Part shown: one piece after another, positions 25,368 to 38,548 of the stretch | Layout of the letters: every line of letters begins with the position of its first letter | Position numbering within the stretch: the first letter of the stretch is position 1 | NCBI GenBank assembly: GCA_905250075.1 | Contig: CAJNOP010000099.1 | Coordinates: 389,967 to 453,966, forward strand | Direction of reading: 5' to 3' | Source of the DNA: Rotaria sp. Silwood1 | Lineage: Eukaryota > Rotifera > Eurotatoria > Philodinida > Philodinidae | Length of the DNA stretch: 64,000 nt | Notes under the pieces: model-generated | Told to the model about the DNA's origin: nothing | The model's database searches: none | What the model saw: only the letters and a program-made list of their open reading frames with translations | Position numbers and translations under genes: made by a program

Positions 25368-27362
25368 ATGACGATGAAATACAACGATGACTTCAAGGAG
25401 GACGTAAGTAACTTACTATTATCTGCTGTTCGTCAAGGAGATGTTAAAACATTCCAAAATCATTTGTCGACAATGAACAATCCTGAGATCTATTTAAATC
25501 GAACATATGATGAATCGAACAAACAAAAATGTACTTTACTTATGATTGCTTGTTTAAATGAGTTCGAAGACATAGTACAAATATTGCTTAATTATTCTGG
25601 AGTTGATCTCGAAGTGCTAAATGATATACAACTCGAAGAAAGAGATGAAAGTTTATTAATGTATGAAAATGTAACTGTTTTATGGGCAGCAGTTGCCATT
25701 GACAATGTTAATATTGTGAAATTACTTATCGAACATGGAGCTAAAATTAATCATACAACTAAAACAAATTCAACAGCATTTCGTTGTGCTTGTTCCAATG
25801 GTAATATGAATATTGCTCGTTATTTGAATAAGAACGGTGCTAATATACATATTGCCAAAATACATAATGAAACAAATCTTATATTAACTGTTTACAATGA
25901 AGATTTAAAAATGGTAACTTATCTTGTTGATGAATTAGGTTGTGATGTAAATGAATCAATGGATAATGGTTGTTCACCACTTTACTTTGCTGTAGATCGT
26001 GGTTCATTTGAATTAGTTCAATTTTTACTAAATCATGGTGCTCGAAATTTTCGATCAAATCATGATCAAATGTCTCCACTATTATTAGCAGCTGAAAAGA
26101 GACGAATTGATCTTGTCGATGCTATTTCTCCACAATGTTCATTGCTTGAAAAAATCGAAGCGCATGAATTACTTGGAAGTGCTTTTGCCTGTGGTGAACA
26201 TGGAAGCTATAATCTTGAACAATCGTTTGAATACTTCTATCGAGCACTTGAACTTCGATTTCAACATAATCTTCCTAAAGTTCTACGGTTATCAACTGTT
26301 GAAGTATTTGATAATCGACAAGAATGTCAAACAATCGATGAATTAAAAAAACTTCAATTAAATGATAATCATATGTACATTGAAGCATTACTTGTACGTG
26401 AACGTTTGCTTGGTTCAACTAATACAAAATATCGTCGTTCTCTTCAATATCATGGTGCCGCTCTAGCTGATAATGCAGAGCATTATCGAGGAATTGAGTT
26501 TTGGTTGTATGAACTTAATTTACGTCGACAGTACTCATTATCTATTGACATGGAAGATTTGCGTCAGTGGGCTTCAATGTTTAGTGACATGTTACGTAAT
26601 TCATTATCGATACCGATTGTATCATGGCAGACAATAATAACAGTAGTAATTGAAGAATTAGAACATCATACGAAAGATTTTGATTATAATCTACATACTT
26701 TACTTTTCTTAATAACAATCGTTAGTCAGGTATTGAGATATCTAGCTGAAATTTTGCTGTTCTTTTTTTTCAATCGAGATTTTCTTGTTTAGATGCTATC
26801 AAAATCAATGATTTCATATGATGACCGTAAACTATTTTATCGACATATTCACAGCATTATTCAACGTCAATATGTTACCCAAACCTATCGATCTTCTCTA
26901 TTACATTTAAGTTTAAGTAATCATACATCTGCAAATGACTATTTCATCGACTTCATTTGCAAGTATGTTTTTTTTTCTTAAAATACTTATTTGTGAAAGA
27001 TTATCGATTGTTATAGATATCCATCTTTACATACAGTTCATTTACTTATACAATGTGGTGCTGATGTGAATGCCAGGGATGCTGTTCAAAACACACCTCT
27101 TCATATATTTGTTTCCCAATCAACTATAGTTGATAATACTATAATTCAATATCTATTTGATGCTGGTTCTCATGCTGATTATGTCAATGCTTTACGAGAG
27201 ACACCTATTGATATTGCAACAAATTCAAATATTAAGCAATTTATTAGAACTAAAACAAAACTTAGCTTGAAGTGTTTATGTGCAAGATTAATACAAAAGA
27301 ATTCCATACTGTGTCATGGAAAGATTGCTAATTCTCTTATTAATTTCGTTGAAAAACATTAA
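25368..27362 (+). CDS. fem-1: FEM-1 homolog, ankyrin-repeat substrate receptor of a CUL2 E3 ligase
   Basis: Exons 25368-26729, 26793-26962 and 27017-27362 join in frame to 625 residues, almost the length of vertebrate FEM1B. Introns are 63 and 54 nt. Ankyrin repeats fill about residues 10-255 (for example VTVLWAAVAIDNVNIVKLLI and CSPLYFAVDRGSFELVQFLL). A helical TPR-like region follows (ELLGSAFAC, then YIEALLVRERLLGSTN), then further ankyrin repeats in exons 2-3 (QNTPLHIFVSQ). The C-terminus LKCLCARLIQKNSI fits the VHL box that contacts elongin and CUL2. FEM-1 proteins recognise C-terminal degrons and direct ubiquitination; the founding member acts in nematode sex determination. All key regions are present and no disabling change was seen. 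Confidence 0.9.
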
Positions 27363-29655
27363 ATATCTAAGAAAAAAGTTTTTCACTTCATTGTATTTAT
27401 TAGTTGGATAATTAATTTACATTTTCTTGATAATGAAAAATTTCGTTAAGTTTGATATGTAACATAAATATCATCGTCAATGGTCTTCTCTTTATTCTAC
27501 TGTTTTTTTACAATCAAAAGCTTTTTTGTGCATGCTATTAAAGCAAATAAGTGACATTGACACATACCATCTAACATAAGCACAAGAACTAAAGGAGACA
27601 AGGCATTTGTGTTGCTTTAGAATTGAGATTGAAGATGTTTGGTGAAGATGTCCACTTCAGTCGCATTGCCATCTCTGTCTGTTCACTATATCTTCACTTG
27701 CATTCATAGTAGAATCTGAAGACCGAAAAGAAGAGTGACTTATACTAAATTAGAATAAACATTTGATGAGACAATTGAATTTGCTGTACAGTTTTGAGAT
27801 TCGAACAATAAACAGAACAACACAATATCACACTTATTAACATATTCTATATTTGAATGCAAATTTTAGTATTCAAAAGGATGAGAAGTTTATGTTGAGG
27901 TTCTATTTAAGTAGTTATCTCAAATTCAAATATACGTACTTACTTCGGGATCCCATATACAAGAATACTATTCTGAAATTGTTGCACAATCATGTCATAA
28001 AATACTTAGTTTAATATTAAGTAAAAATATGTTCGATGTAAAGCTATCATGATCGATTTAGATCGATTTGAGAATATTTTACACTTGAATTTTAGAGGTC
28101 TGGTAAAAGCGAGGATATTAGGCACATGTTATCGAACATGCTCACTGAGGTTTCGCCTTCACAAGCCTTACATCAAGGATTTGCAGTTCATCAGAATCCG
28201 TCGGCTCCGTTCACACCAATACGTATGAATATGGAAACAAAAAATTGAATAGAATTATTTGATTTAAATTTAAATCAAAATAGCAAAATAAAAGTTTCAA
28301 CAAAATAAAAAATATTGAAATATGATGTCAAAATAACATTTTTTCTTCTTTATCTTATATCAAAGACAAACGCATGATTTCAAGTATACTTTTGTGAAAA
28401 AATATAACCTAAATTAAAGAAAAAACTAAACTTGTATTAGAGAAATTTCATCATAAAATCAATGAATGAATTAGATAAGTTTTTATTCAAATATAAGAAA
28501 TATAAGCTTAAATATACGAAACAACAAAAAAAAAAGGAATTCAATTAACAAGTAAAATGAAAAATCTTGACAAAAACTTCATTTAAATACTAACTTTTCA
28601 CAATTAACACAATTACAAGGAAAATATTTTTTGTTATTCATAATCATTGAATAAGTAAATAAAATTTAAATTCAATAAAATCTCTTGAAACATACTGAAA
28701 ATATGTTTTATACATTCTGATAAAAATGGTAAAAACCATTAAAAATAATCTATTATTTTCATATTTGTTTTATCGGGTTGATGCAGTAAAAATAATTTCA
28801 AAATATACAGCAAAACTTATTGTAATTGTTTTCAAAAAAAATTAAAATTCCTTGTAATCAGTTTTCGTACGGTCGAGAACTTTGTACGCTACATCTTGTG
28901 GATATATATTGTTTTTTAATGAAATGTATTAGACGATGAAAAAATAAAATTCAAAGTCCTGTCATGGATTATAAGTCATCCATTATTTACAAGAAAAACA
29001 GTCATCTATAGTCTCATATGTTTTGTTTAAAAAGATATTTAAAAAAAAATTTATTTTTATACATGTAATATTATCTTGCATTTATGCGCAACAGCAAATA
29101 GTTAATAGTTTTCGCGTTCATTTATAACATACAGCGACTTGGAAAATATTTTGAAAGTAAATAGAAATTTCTTGATAATATAAGCATTTGTGAGCTTTCA
29201 TGTTGGACTGAATTTGTTATTGTCAATTATTTAATGCATCACTAAATTGATGACAGAGTATATTATGATAGAGGCAATGTCATGAGTTTAGTTTGTTAAG
29301 AAAAATATAAAATATGATTCATTTCATGAAAATAAGAAAGGAATGACGACAAGATTCGAGCTGTTTGATTGTCAATAAACTACGCAGAAAGATGTAATTA
29401 GTTATTGAAATGTCCGAGTTCTTTTATTACAACAAGTTAAATAACCATTCGATCAAAATACATTTGTGTTCCTATAGTTGAAAGAGAAACTCAGTGAATG
29501 GTGTAAGAGAGAACAGAAAAATTATTCATTCTGGATATATCTGTCACTCACTCATTCATTAAATAGAACTTATAAGATTCTTAATAGCTCTATTCTTTAT
29601 CTCTTCTTTTCATATGTATATGGTTTAGTGATTTATTGCTTCTCATTGTATTCTT
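27363..29655. other. AT-rich intergenic region with one exon-like GC island
   Basis: The spacer is AT-rich and contains no convincing complete gene. The one outlier is the coding-like island at 28096-28248, listed separately. The 62-codon frame at 29478-29666 is low complexity. Confidence 0.5.
28096..28248 (+). pseudogene. Orphan exon-like segment, unknown family
   Basis: A TTTTAG acceptor-like sequence is followed by 50 open codons and a TGA. The segment is much richer in GC than its surroundings and has a protein-like composition (TEVSPSQALHQGFAVHQNPS). No upstream exon could be found, and I do not recognise the family. It could be the terminal exon of a decayed or undetected gene. Confidence 0.25.
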
Positions 29656-32293
29656 TCATAGTCTAACGAGGAACATTTCCAAGTGATTCACATCGTTTGG
29701 GTTCATCTTTGGTTGGTATGTGGGACCCATTATATAGGTCAAATGCCTTACAGGGTTCGTGCCATTGTTGCACAGTTTCCAAGTTATGAGCGAAATATCT
29801 GCTATGATAGATAGTGCTACCATCTATTCAATAATGGTTTCTATTTTCCATAATGTAACTGAATCATATTTCTTAAAACGTTTTTCATTCGAGCAAGCTG
29901 AAACAAGTATGTATTATAAGCCTCTATGCAAAAGGCTATCATCTAGTCAAGCTACAAAAGGAACAAAAAAGTACTGCATAGAAGGTGACACCAGAGGTAG
30001 AACCGGTACCGGTAACCGGCCGGTCCTATCCGGTTCGGTACCGGTCTGGATTTTTAGATCGGCCGGTCTAAACTGGTCTCATCAGTCGAAACCGCCTTAT
30101 ACCGATCTAAATTTCACTTTCCTACTCTTTGATGGTATTCACATGAAAAAACAACTGAAACCAAGACTAGTTCCACTCATCACACACGAATTTATTTAAC
30201 AAATAATTCTCAGAATGCCCATCAATGAGACTATTGTTATCAACTGTGAAGCATTATGCCATTATGCGTGAAGGTACGAAGGTAGCCGAGACCGTCATAG
30301 GGTAGTTTTTTTGCCCTGAGGGCAGGGCAGGGTGTCTAAGCTAAGTAAGCCTATAGTATAAGATCTAAAATCTTCATAAAAATTATTTGATTGCTTTCGA
30401 ATTTTATACTCATACTTTATGTTATTTCGAAAGTGCCACAATCAAAGTTATTATGTAATTAAACACCATCATGTACCAGAAAGAAGTACTGTTGTACGAG
30501 CTTCAGAAATCATATCATTTTAATGGACTTCTTATGTTTAAAAATTGAATGAAAATACTACTATTAGAATCAGATTATTCGATTTTCAACCGTTTTCAAT
30601 AATGATATGGCTGAATGGTGTATTTTTGAAAGTGAAACTTAAAAAATTCATTTTTTCTGAACTCCTTACTAAGACAAACAGTACGTGTAATATTAAGTCG
30701 ATCTTTGACATATCATGTTTCAACATACGATAATAATTGCTTGTTCAATTGTATAAACTAACATAGCAATAAATAAAACTCATGTCTCATTTCCATGAAA
30801 TAAAACGTGATGGTTTTCTATTACGAAAGTTCATGTAACCCTACCAATACTGGCCTTCCATTCATCGCCAAGTTTTTTCCTCGCATTCACATATAGAACC
30901 AAACATTTAAAAACATATTCTGAGACTTATTTGTCCATGTAGAAAAACGGTTCAAGATTAGATTAAAATCGATTGTGTCTGACGTAAACGTTAGTTAAAA
31001 TAGCACTATTTTAGACTGCCTTTAGCCAGAGTTTTCAGTCAAAAAGACAGATTTCATTTTATTGTAAGATTTTTTAATAATACTTTGGGTGAAATAACTT
31101 TCATCAATTGAAATCGATTTCTAATAATAATTTATAATTGCTGTATTTTGAGTCATCGATTATAATAAATGAAAAAAGATTTTAAATCGAATGAAATCTG
31201 TCTATTAGCTGACAAAATCCGATTAAAGTAGTGCTATTACAATTGATTTTTAATCCAAAAACAATCAATTTAAATTTGAACTTTAGCCTTTTATCGTTGA
31301 TAGACGTTTTAGAAACTAAATATTGCAGAATACTAAGATTTTTGCTGAAAAAAATTCTTTAATCGGAGTAAAGTGATTTTAATTGTAAAACAATTGTCTG
31401 TTACTCAAAAAACCAAGTTTGACATTAATAAATCTAAAGAAATTTCAGAATTTTTGAAAACAAAATTAGGAATCAGATTAGCTTCTATTTCGCCTTTGTT
31501 GTGCTCTTGTGAACGAACTTCTAATATAAAATAAAATGATTGTTTATTTATCGTGGATATTATACGAAAGGCGGCTATTTTTCAACAGAGATAAATTAAG
31601 TCTTCTCTTAAGATCGACAGGCAACATTTGATTGGATCTCTCGGTTAAACTTTGTTTTGATCCACATACACTTCTTGAGCTGAGCAAGAAAGCCTTCTGG
31701 CATAAAAACTTCTTGAGAAAAAGGTACTAGAAAAATAAATTTGAATGGAATATACAAGTGTTGATCTAGTCACAAAGTTTAATCGATTGAACATCAAATA
31801 ATTAGGTTAAAATTCAATGACAATTTTGCCATTTTAATCAGTTTTCTAATAAAAAACTGAATTTTATTCACACTCTGCTAAAAACTTTCTTTGAATCAGA
31901 GCAAAAAGTTTCGCCCTGCCCTGCCCTGAAGAACAGGGCAGGGCATCAGGGCAGTCCTGCCCTGTGACGGTCTCTGGAAGATAGCCCGCAAGAGAGTTTA
32001 CCATGAAACAAGGTTTCATTTCAAGCCTCAGCCTGTTGTCTGTAGATCGATATTTTGACGGTAGGTCGAATTTTCTCTAATAAACTGGCGTATCATCAGC
32101 ATTCTGTTTAGTACCGGTAGACTGGTTCCATCTCTGGGTGACACCATCCATCATAACAGCTGCTTCGCTCATAACTTTGAAACTATACAGCAATGGCACG
32201 AACTCTTTCAGGTATTTGATCTATATGATGAGCTCCACATGTCAGCAAAAGATGAGTCCAAACAGTGCGAATCACTGGTGAATCTTCTCTCGT
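29656..32293. repeat. Older inverted-repeat block flanking a hAT-like element
   Basis: The left arm, about 29656-29830, is the reverse complement of about 32136-32293, with roughly 75-80% match by eye (shared GTTCGTGCCATTG and AGTTATGAGCGAA). The left half continues into a GC-rich run of ACCGGT/GGTACC motifs at 30000-30080; a shorter relative (GTACCGGTAGACTGGTTCC) lies at 32112-32130. The right end meets the break of the large inverted duplication at 32293/32294. No transposase frame is seen. Confidence 0.6.
30286..31976. mobile_element. Non-autonomous hAT-like transposon with 8 bp target duplication
   Basis: The ends are inverted repeats: CCGAGACCGTCATAGGGTAG on the left and, read on the other strand, CAGAGACCGTCACAGGGCAG on the right (17 of 20 match). 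CAGAG-type ends are typical of hAT elements. The flanks are GAAGGTAG at 30278-30285 and GAAGATAG at 31977-31984, an 8 bp target-site duplication with one later change. Clusters of GCAGGGCAGGG lie just inside both ends. The 1.69 kb interior has no transposase frame, so it must depend on an enzyme supplied elsewhere. Confidence 0.8.
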
Positions 32294-33492
32294 GAGTTTT
32301 TTTTATTACTCAATGTCTACCTACTTCTCCGTTTTATTCGATGCAACACATAGAATGGTCATGGCAAGATTTGTATTTGAATCAGCCCAATGACAATAAC
32401 TAAGATCTGAAATAAAAGTAAAGAAAAAACTTGATCATATCTCAACAAAAACTGAATTGATATAACAATTTTATGTGAAATATCAATGATGTATACGTAT
32501 CAACCGATAACAAAAATATTGTGAATCGTATTTTTGATATTAAATATCCAGTTTGTGATTGAAATAATGTTACAACGATAAATATTAATATTATAAGAAT
32601 AGATACTTATAATATAATTAGAAGTTTACAACGAAAGAGAAATGTGTTCGTATATCATTTGTATTTTTCTCCATACATTTTTGAATAACATTTGTATATA
32701 AAAATCACTGCATGCTTGAAAGGTCACGTTCTCTAGTTACGAACATAATTCTAAAGTATACAAATGATCTAGTTATAGTCCTGATTGTTGCGCCATTTAG
32801 TTAATATAGAACATTATTGGATATAAAATTCAAATAGAAAACTTAAAATAATACGAGGTGCTAGAGAAAGCGGTCCAATGAAGCATCCAATGTTCCATCA
32901 ACATTTTGTATCTTCATTGTAAGCTTTATAAATTATATTGGAAGAGTCTATTCTTGCACTATTCCTATCTAACTTCATAAAATTATTTCATTTATAAACT
33001 AAATTTTTAATAAGAAAAATACAATTCGCAACACTTATGTCCTTTGTACTTTACATATACATTTTGTAATAAACTTGTTTCACGAATAACAACTATTTTT
33101 CAATGGGTAAGCAAATTACAAATACACAGTAATGTAATCTTAGCTATTCGAATTTTTGTCGAACTAAACAATGTATTAAAACATAGCTTCCGAAAATAAT
33201 ATTCTTTTTCTAATGGATGTGACATAAAAAGGCATTCATTAAATTACAATATATTATTTATTCCAAAGATATTTCTCACGAAAACGGCTCTATTCAATAG
33301 ATAAAAAAAAATGATAATCTCGTTGTTTTTCTTGATTCCAATCCTAATATTACTGTAAATGTTACATAAGAAGAAGAATTCTGTTTTGTGAAACGAAACA
33401 CGAAGTAAAAATAATTGAATTGAGTTTATTTGTTACACAAAAAAAGAGTTTTCAAGCTTATTTGTCGGCAAAATAAATATTACTCTTCGTAA

Positions 33493-33957
33493 TTATGCGA
33501 GTGTAGCATTGACACATTGTCGGCAAATTCCACAACATTTTTCATAATTTTTGCATTGCGCATCTGTTCTACATTGTGGAGAACGGCATATAGGAGGACG
33601 TCCAGTAATAATAGGAAAATATATTACCAAAGGACAGCAACCTCGATGTTCATATGGACAACAATAAGCTCTCTCATATTGATTAAATTTACATGTACCA
33701 CCTAATAATTCACATCTGCTTTGTCCTTGTCCACAAATAGCCTTTCTGATTGGTTGACTATATTTGCATGGATGGCATCTAGGTGAAAATGGGAATCTTA
33801 AACAGAAAGTCTTTGAACCAATGACAATTGGAGGAACTGTTCGAGTTGCTATGGGTATAGCACGTCGTTTGTCAATTTTAATTCGATCATCTTGAGCTGC
33901 ACATAGAGCAACAATAGTCAAAGTAGCTAGTAATAAATGTAAGATTAACTTTTTCAT
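33493..33957 (-). CDS. Secreted Cys-rich WAP-like protein, copy 2
   Basis: A single-exon protein of 154 residues, inverted paralog of the gene at 19863-20321. The signal peptide (MKKLILHLLLATLTIVALCA) is followed by a mature part in which all 17 cysteines of copy 1 are kept. The WAP-like end is CRTDAQCKNYEKCCGICRQC. Divergence is concentrated in the mature N-terminal part (residues 21-50) and in the loop between the second CC pair and the WAP-like end. The leader before the ATG matches copy 1 closely. The first downstream poly(A) hexamer is AATAAG, where copy 1 has AATAAA, and an intact AATAAA follows at 33425-33430. Confidence 0.85.
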   Translation of the reverse strand: MKKLILHLLLATLTIVALCAAQDDRIKIDKRRAIPIATRTVPPIVIGSKTFCLRFPFSPRCHPCKYSQPIRKAICGQGQSRCELLGGTCKFNQYERAYCCPYEHRGCCPLVIYFPIITGRPPICRSPQCRTDAQCKNYEKCCGICRQCVNATLA

Positions 33958-33964
33958 GATCCTT

Positions 33965-33975
33965 TGATAATATCA
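33965..33975 (-). promoter_or_regulatory. Paired GATA motif upstream of WAP-like gene 2
   Basis: On the minus strand TGATATTATCA lies at the same distance from the ATG as in copy 1, in a run of about 20 bases that is nearly identical between the copies. Its conservation in otherwise diverged flanks suggests a function in transcription or translation start. Confidence 0.4.
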
Positions 33976-35372
33976 AACTTGAATAGTCTTATGTAAAAAA
34001 ACGATTTGTTTTGTACAATTGATGAGATTTATACAGTATTAAAGTGGTTGATAGAGCATGACTTCAACTAAAAAACAAAAAAAAAAAGAACGAAGACAAC
34101 GTAGGCGACATTATATCTTATTTTTTGAATAGTATTTTTGTCATTATTGTAGATTAATCAAGAAATAAAATATTAATCCAATTATACAATATGTCATTAT
34201 ATATAAAGCATGCCTATGCTTACGCATGTAAGTTTTTGTTTTCTTTCGTCGACGTCATTTATGATAAAATAGGTTTTGTACATCGTATTCATACATGTGA
34301 GAGTACGCCCTTTGACTTTTTTCTACAAGAGCTATTTATCAACAGTAGATAAGTGAGATAATAACAGATATATATATGTCCATATAAAAATAGAGTCATG
34401 AGAATCTTTTCTCAATTCTTCAGTAAGATTAAATTATTTATTTTATTGGAAGACTTACGAAAAGTTAACTTAAAAGCAGATTCAAGAATTTTATTAAATG
34501 ATGTCTCGAAATTTGAACATCGATTATTATATAGAATGATCAATATCAACAAAAGTTATGCCGAACAATCAAGAGAAAAGGATTCAAAACTATATATACT
34601 AGCTTATTTATATTTAAAAATATTGAAAATATTACATTAAAAAAGAAAAATTAAAAGACTTTTTTCTTCTTATTTTCTGCTATTATATTGATGAAAATTT
34701 ATAGACTAGTTATGAAAATCACAAATGTTTGTACGCAAATAATTTTGGCTATCATTTTGAGTGGTCAGTAAACTATTTAAATGATCCGCTATTAAAATAA
34801 TTAGATTTTTTGTTATATTTAAAAATCATTAAATTAAATAGTAATAATAAAAATCGAAATTTATTCAAGAGTAACTCAAATAGATGATACATATGTTTCA
34901 AAAAAAAAATTATAAAAGGTATTGAAATATTTCAATTGTCCAATTCTACAGCTTCATTTAGATAATATTAACATTACTTATAAAGTGGAAAATGAACAAT
35001 AAGCAAAAAAAAAAGATCGATCAACATTAGACTTTTTGAATTATTTTTTTACAATAAATGATGCAAAATAAATAAAAGTTGATATGAAGATATACAACTT
35101 TATGTACCAAACATAAACAACTCTCTAGAAACAACCAACAAAAAAATCAAAGATGATGGAACGTGTAGGAAAACTCAGGTTCTATGAAATTTTTTGACAA
35201 TAACTTCAAATATTGTTTAATAATTGGTCAATGGAATAAGATAATACCTCAATGAATCAAAAATATTTGCTACAGAATCATCAATATCTTTATCATTATG
35301 GACTTTATCGTATCAATCGGCGAAATCACTAATAAAAAATATATAATTTGTATTTCAAATGGTTCCTCAAAG

Positions 35373-35877
35373 AGATATTATATACTGTATTTGACATGAT
35401 TTTATTCTCTTCTTTTATTTTATTTTATTTTAATCAATTTAATTTGATATTAATAATTTATTTAAATTTCAAATTTGTGACATTTTCGTATCTCGATGAA
35501 AGAGTTCATCAGACATTAAAATTAAGACAAATGACATGTAAATAAATACAATAAGAATAACAAAAAATTTTCTTTTGTTCTTTTCTTTGATATTAGTCAT
35601 ACATTTGATAGTGATATAGAAAACAAGACTAATAATAATAGCTACGTAGATAGAGATTGAGTCCTTTTTCGTATCACTATCAAATGTATGACTCATATTA
35701 AAGAAAAGAAAATTTTTTGTTATTCTCGTTGTATTTATTTACATGTCATTTGCCTTAATTTTAATGTCTGATGAACTCTTTCATCGAGATGCGAAAACGT
35801 CACAAATTTGAAATTTAAATAAATTATTAATATCACATTAAATTGATTAAAATAAAATAATAGAAGATATTATATAC
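35373..35877. repeat. Near-perfect long hairpin (fold-back element) with 13 bp flanking direct repeat
   Basis: The left arm (about 35411-35616) and right arm (35672-35856) are inverted copies with about 95% match by eye; the loop is about 55 nt. AGATATTATATAC occurs in direct orientation at 35373-35385 and 35865-35877, just outside the arms, possibly a target-site duplication. The small open frames here are by-products of the repeat. Confidence 0.8.
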
Positions 35878-38548
35878 CAGCTTGTGATTTTCAATCGATT
35901 AAACAAGCTAATTTAAATGTATGTAAAAGCAGAAATTGAACTGCTTTTAATCCATTCAAAAAATCGTTTGATATTTGTTGTTTGAATATGGACCATAATA
36001 AAAATTGGTCAAACATCAAAACGAAAATAGTCAAGTTGTTACTTGAGAATTGTATATGAAAATACGTTGTTGATGTGAGTATTCATTTGAAATATTTCAA
36101 ACCCGCCTCAAGTAACAAAAACAGTGTCGATTGGAAAGAAAAGAAGAAGAGATAGACTAGGAAAAGTTGAACCTGCTTTGATAGTACAACAATCGAAATT
36201 TCATTTTCCTTTTTTTTTTGTTTTCTATTCATTCTTTAAAGTTCTTCTTATCTGTTCTATATTTCTTTTATTTATTAAGATTTATTTTTCTTATACTAGA
36301 TTAATCTTTATACGAATAAAACATATTTCTTCTGTAAACAATAAAATATCTTATTTCTTTAGATTTGTGATATATTATCATCAAAATCATGTGATCACAT
36401 TGGTTTTCTTTCACAATAGTGTGGATCTACATGTGATTGAGTGTGAGGATGAGTGAATGTGATTGAAGGGAAGATCCTATCTTCATTTACCCACATGTCA
36501 CAGAAAAATGCACCTGCAACCAAGTACTTAATAGAGTGAATATGAACGACAATTAATCGTGATAATATTACCAAAACGAAAAATTATTTTTGAAAAATAT
36601 ATTATCACCATATCTAAATAACTTAATGCCAGTAACAAAAGAATCGAGTTGATACGTTGGATTGGTTTATAAAAAAACACTATTCTGCTATTGTACGTAT
36701 ATTTTTGGTAATCATAACAAAAAGTCAATAATTTGTGTCTTCTTAATTTGACAAAGTCTAGAAATATAGCCTGAAAATTTTAGGTTATGATACTATTTCG
36801 TTATCAAATTACTGAATTTTTACAAAAGACCCAAAAAAAACAAAAAAAAATGATTTCGTTCTAAAATAAATTTAATATTTCTTCTCACTAAAACTAGAAC
36901 ATGTACAAAAGACAGACGCTTTTATTTAACATCTTTTCTTCAGCTTTGCCTATTGTAATAAGAATTGATTCACAACTCAAAATATTTGAGAAATTGAGTT
37001 ATAGCAGAATTAGATCAATGAAATTCAAATTTTAATTAGATCCATAGTATTCAACAATTGACAGGAGATTTTTTTATTTTTGAATATACTGTCATATCAA
37101 TATGAAACGTCATGACCGAGTCATAAATTCAAGTATTTTGAAAGACATTTCTTCATCATCCTATTGTTAATCAATTAGATGATAATGAAATAGAATATAT
37201 AGAGAAAAGTTTTACAAATTGATATCTCAAAATTGTGTTCGGCTTCTGTAGATCTCATTGAAAAAAGCATGTAATATAACATCAATTGTTATGAAAATTA
37301 GTGAGATGTAGATCCGAATTTGAGTCCATATTAATACTCGAATTTTGACCGAAGAAACATCTTCTGATAAGAGCGAGCAACTTTACAATTAGTTAAATAG
37401 AATTTCTAAAGAAGTTGAAATGAAATTCACAATCATCTGAATAATTAATGTCAGCAACATGTATGAATACAATTATTGAGATCTAATCATTGGCTATGAC
37501 AAAATATGCATACAGCAGATGAACGAGAGTCGTCTTTCAATTAATATGCTCAATCTTTTTCGAAACACATTCAAATTTAATCAGTTTCAAAACATACATT
37601 TTAATAGTCATATAATCATGGAAAGAAATGTTGCCTAAATATTATGCTAGTTTATTCCAGGAAAGAGAAATATTAGAGTTTCATGATTTTGCATATCGAA
37701 ACGGTGTACGGTATTTTATGATGTGAAAGATAAAATTTTAATAAGGAAATATACAAAAATGGAGGATTTGTCATTAAAAAAGAAAGAAAGCATGTGAAAG
37801 ATAAAAATGATTTTTCATAAATGATGGACAATGATCATGATATAAAACTTGAACTGACTTGTTTTAAATATTAAGATGATTTAAAGTTATTATTCTATTC
37901 TAATCAGAGATGTGCATTCAGCTATTTTTATTTATAAATATGATAGGATTCTTTTTACTATTCAGTTCTATTTCCAAGACTCGAAATTTTTTCGATAACT
38001 GCCATAGATTTTTGCATATCTGAAACACAACATACATAAATTTAACTCGATAGCAGTTTAGCAATTTCTTCATTTGTGCTTTTTTCTCCTTGTTGTACTT
38101 CTTAAAGTATTAACTCTTCAGTTTTGTTACTGTACCTGTTGAGCACAGAAAAATAAATATAAAAATTTAGGATTAATCTTTCAAGAAATTCTTTCACGAC
38201 TAACTCTAAAAATACCAGTGTTGCTTTTGACAATCCTAATTTTTGGTACATTCAAATGGCTCTTGAAGTAACATCTAGTCAAGACCATTCATATAGGTTT
38301 TGCATGTACTCAAGAATCTGATAGTTTTCTGAATCAATTCCTCTTGTTTATTGTTATGACCTTGAACTGTGTTTCGTATGTAAAATGATTCCACTATTCG
38401 AAGGAGCCCAATTAGAATAAAATTTCTCGTATAGCCTCTTGGATTGTTGTAGAATTGCATTCGAAACTCAAGTTTAGAAATGAAATTTTGAAAAATTTCA
38501 AATTATTTTTTCGACAGTACCAGATCAATTGACATGAATGTTATAGAG
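35878..38548. other. AT-rich intergenic region
   Basis: No gene is supported. The frames at 36124-36456, 36528-36728 and 38275-38460 are low complexity or unrecognisable. No tandem array or RNA gene was seen. Confidence 0.5.

Larger units (their letters stand above)
32294..34935. repeat. Right arm of ~2.5 kb inverted duplication
   Basis: Reverse-complement counterpart of 18890-21374, carrying the second WAP-like gene. Landmarks at 32294-32400, 32480-32560, 32880-33000, 33150-33240 and 34680-34930 match the left arm in order. The inner boundary is at the end of the inverted-repeat block at 32293; the outer boundary is near 34935. Confidence 0.85.

Noticed and set aside
35348-35696. Open frames of 65-75 codons in both strands
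   Set aside because: They lie in the arms of the long hairpin and are low-complexity by-products.
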